Of a stretch of 8,341 nt of DNA, positions 6,512 to 8,341 are shown in pieces. The translations under genes and the position numbers were made by a program. The DNA comes from Calditrichaceae bacterium (GTDB taxonomy: Bacteria; Calditrichota; Calditrichia; Calditrichales; Calditrichaceae): positions 1 to 8,341 of the forward strand of contig JANTFQ010000085.1 in assembly GCA_024763405.1 (NCBI GenBank). The letters run 5' to 3'. Below the pieces are notes generated by a model. It searched no databases. It had not been told where the DNA came from and was given only the letters and a program-made list of their open reading frames with translations. The number at the start of each line of letters is the position of its first letter. Position 1 is the first letter of the stretch.

Positions 6512-6517
6512 TTCTTT

Positions 6518-6521
6518 CTCC
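6518..6521 (-). promoter_or_regulatory. Ribosome binding site of the PfkB kinase
   Basis: GGAG on the minus strand lies 6 bases before the ATG at 6511. The alternative ATG at 6523 overlaps the site and has no Shine-Dalgarno sequence of its own, so the later start is preferred. Confidence 0.6.
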
Positions 6522-6534
6522 ATATTTAAAATTG

Positions 6535-8169
6535 CTACATTTGTTCCGGTGCCGAAATTCCTAACAGGCCCAAACCGTTTGCAAGTACTGTTTTAACGGC
6601 GTCGATTAAGGACAGGCGTGCTTTGCTCAATTCCGCATCTTCTGTAACCACCCGGCAGACTGTATAAAAACGGTGAAACAGGGATGCCAGCTCAAACAGG
6701 TAATTGACCAGCCGGTGCGGTTCGTAATGTACCGCGCTGGCTTTAACAATACCGGGGAAGGACAGCAAATGCTTGATGACGTTAAGTTCTTCCGTTTCTT
6801 TGAGCAACTGAAAATTGGCATTTTGATCCGGGCTGAGTTGTTTTGTTTTACCCAGACTGATGATACTGCAAATCCGGGCGTGCGCGTATTGTATATAAAA
6901 TACCGGATTTTCGTCGGACTGTGTACGGGCCAATTCCAAATCAAAATTTAAATGGGCGTTCATATTGCGCATTAAAAAGAAATAACGGGTAACATCTTCG
7001 CCCACATCATCCATCAAATCGTCCAGGGTGATAAAATTGGCTTTTCGGGTGGACATTTTAACTTTCTCACCGTTTTCGGTAAGCGTTACAAACTGATGGA
7101 TGAGCACTTTAATTTTTTCGACGTCATAGTCCAAAGCTTTAACTGCAGCCAGTACATCGGGGAAAGCGGCAATATGATCTGCGCCAAAGACGTCGATGAT
7201 CAAATCATAACCACGTTTTATTTTTTCGATATGATAGGCGGTATCCGGTAGACGATAGGTCGGTTCACCGCTGCTTTTAACAAAGACCCGGTCCTGTTCC
7301 ATTCCAAGCTTGGAACTTAAAAACCAGGTGGCATTCTCGCGGCAGGCAATCAATCCTTTTTTATTTAACTCCCGTACAACAGCGTCTATCCTGCCTTCAT
7401 CGTATAAAGTTTTTTCGTTGTAAAAAACATCAAATTCAAATCCGAGCCGTTTGATTGTTTGTTTGATATCGGCAAAAATCGCGGCTTCTGCCGTGTCTTT
7501 AAAAACCAGACTTTCCGGATCGTCTTTTAACGCGCTGCCGTGCTTTTTGATAATGGTTTGGGCAATGTCCCGAATGTAGTTGCCCTGGTAGTGGTCATCG
7601 GGAAAAGTAACCGTTTCACCCAGTTCTTCGAGATAACGCAGCCGAACGGATTCGCCCAGGACACGCATCTGCCGGCCGGCATTGTTAAAATAATATTCCC
7701 GGGTTACGTCGTAGCCGTTGGCTTCCAGCAGACGGCAGATAGTATCGCCAAATACGGCGCCGCGTCCGTGCCCAATAGTTAAAGGTCCGGTGGGATTGGC
7801 GCTAACAAATTCGACCTGCGCTTTTTTGCCTTTTCCCAAATCAGAGCGGCCAAATTGTTCTCGCTGTTCGAGGATTTGGCTAAGCTGTGCAAATAAATTA
7901 TCACTGGCCGCAAAAAAGTTAAGAAATCCCGGGCCGGCAATCTCTATTTTCGAAATATACTGTTCATCGATGGTAATATAATCCCTGATTTCCGCGGCAA
8001 TATCGGCCGGTTTCTTTTTTAAATGCCGTGCGGCCTGCAACGCAAGATTACTGGCAAAGTCGCCGTGTTTTGTATCTTTTGGTTTTTGCAGGATGATGTC
8101 AAGGTCTTCGATGTGTTTGAATTTGAGGAAATTCTCTAATTGTTCACTAATATATTCTTTTGCTGTCAT
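6535..8169 (-). CDS. argS: Arginyl-tRNA synthetase
   Basis: This 544-residue class I aminoacyl-tRNA synthetase charges tRNA-Arg with arginine using ATP. The N-terminal tRNA-binding domain (about 1-110) includes the family segments [10 protein letters not shown] (35-44) and GPGFLNF (79-85). The catalytic Rossmann domain has [19 protein letters not shown] (121-139); its HIGH motif reads TIGH with H134 kept, a common bacterial form. [10 protein letters not shown] at about 159-168 is also characteristic. The second signature is KMSTR (371-375). The C-terminal DALR anticodon-binding domain (about 425-544) opens with [13 protein letters not shown]. Length is normal and nothing is missing. The start at 8169 rather than the in-frame ATG at 8211 is set by the 4-base ATGA overlap with the stop of rsfS, which points to translational coupling. 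The PfkB kinase follows on the same strand. Confidence 0.97.
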   Translation of the reverse strand: MTAKEYISEQLENFLKFKHIEDLDIILQKPKDTKHGDFASNLALQAARHLKKKPADIAAEIRDYITIDEQYISKIEIAGPGFLNFFAASDNLFAQLSQILEQREQFGRSDLGKGKKAQVEFVSANPTGPLTIGHGRGAVFGDTICRLLEANGYDVTREYYFNNAGRQMRVLGESVRLRYLEELGETVTFPDDHYQGNYIRDIAQTIIKKHGSALKDDPESLVFKDTAEAAIFADIKQTIKRLGFEFDVFYNEKTLYDEGRIDAVVRELNKKGLIACRENATWFLSSKLGMEQDRVFVKSSGEPTYRLPDTAYHIEKIKRGYDLIIDVFGADHIAAFPDVLAAVKALDYDVEKIKVLIHQFVTLTENGEKVKMSTRKANFITLDDLMDDVGEDVTRYFFLMRNMNAHLNFDLELARTQSDENPVFYIQYAHARICSIISLGKTKQLSPDQNANFQLLKETEELNVIKHLLSFPGIVKASAVHYEPHRLVNYLFELASLFHRFYTVCRVVTEDAELSKARLSLIDAVKTVLANGLGLLGISAPEQM

Positions 8170-8341
8170 TCTTGATCGTCCGAAATAAATTCCATTTCCG
8201 CATCTGCCCATAAGCGCTCGACGGCATAAAACTCACGTGATTCATGATCGAATACGTGCACAATAATATCGCTGTAATCCATCAATACCCATTTTAGATT
8301 TTGATAGCCTTCTTTACTCACCGGATAAATATTTTCGGTGC
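8166..8341 (-). CDS. rsfS: Ribosomal silencing factor RsfS (Iojap/YbeB), C-terminal part
   Basis: The last 57 codons and the TGA stop are present; the N-terminal half lies right of the window. The peptide contains [13 protein letters not shown], then SDIIVHVF, then [13 protein letters not shown]. These are the most conserved stretches of the RsfS/DUF143 family (W-hL-DYGDhhVHhF...REFY.LE.LW.DA). RsfS binds ribosomal protein uL14 on the large subunit and blocks subunit joining during starvation. A short acidic tail ([10 protein letters not shown]) follows the domain. Its stop overlaps the argS start (ATGA). In many bacteria rsfS follows nadD, so nadD could lie just beyond the edge, but that cannot be seen here. 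Confidence 0.93.
   Translation of the reverse strand, partial: TENIYPVSKEGYQNLKWVLMDYSDIIVHVFDHESREFYAVERLWADAEMEFISDDQE

Noticed and set aside
7768..7779. HIGH motif of ArgS reads TIGH, first thought to be a missing catalytic residue
   Set aside because: Thr at the first position is frequent in bacterial ArgRS of the NPTGPL type. The critical second His (H134) and KMSTR are intact.

Overview
The window reads as chromosomal DNA from a bacterium of the FCB superphylum, probably the Calditrichota/KSB1/Ignavibacteria side. The main clue is the C-terminal domain of the exported beta-helix protein: the QNYPNPFNP motif plus a KMILIK end is the type IX secretion (T9SS, type A) sorting domain common in those groups. 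The moderate base composition, AT-rich spacers and irregular Shine-Dalgarno use fit. The taxonomic call is an inference from motifs; no database search was run.

Left part, plus strand: the last 22 codons of an NAD-dependent sugar epimerase/dehydratase overlap by one base (TAATG) a 79-residue two-helix membrane protein. Then comes a 579-residue secreted right-handed beta-helix protein with a signal peptide and a T9SS sorting tail. Directly behind its stop lies a 45-codon orphan that is clearly the C-terminal end of a GHMP-family sugar kinase (motif 3, GKINGSGGGGC) with no kinase in front of it. A 214-residue HAD phosphatase of the phosphoglycolate phosphatase type follows. Epimerase, kinase remnant and phosphatase suggest a former sugar-metabolism locus that has been rearranged.

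Middle: on the minus strand, convergent with the phosphatase, is the radical SAM enzyme of the AmmeMemoRadiSam system (CxxxCxxC plus four extra cysteines at each end). Its two usual partner genes are not in the window. Divergent from it, on the plus strand, are a 75-residue helical protein and a 383-residue REC-HisKA-HATPase hybrid signalling protein. The small protein aligns residue by residue with the dimerisation/phosphotransfer hairpin of the hybrid kinase but has Glu where the phosphoacceptor His should be. This pair is the most interesting candidate for an undescribed regulatory arrangement.

Right part, minus strand: a tight operon rsfS (ribosomal silencing factor, cut by the window edge) - argS (arginyl-tRNA synthetase, ATGA overlap) - PfkB-family sugar/nucleoside kinase. 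It converges on the hybrid kinase gene, with a small hairpin between them. No tRNA, rRNA, CRISPR array, insertion sequence or intact mobile element was recognised. No gene-free stretch longer than about 190 bases exists.
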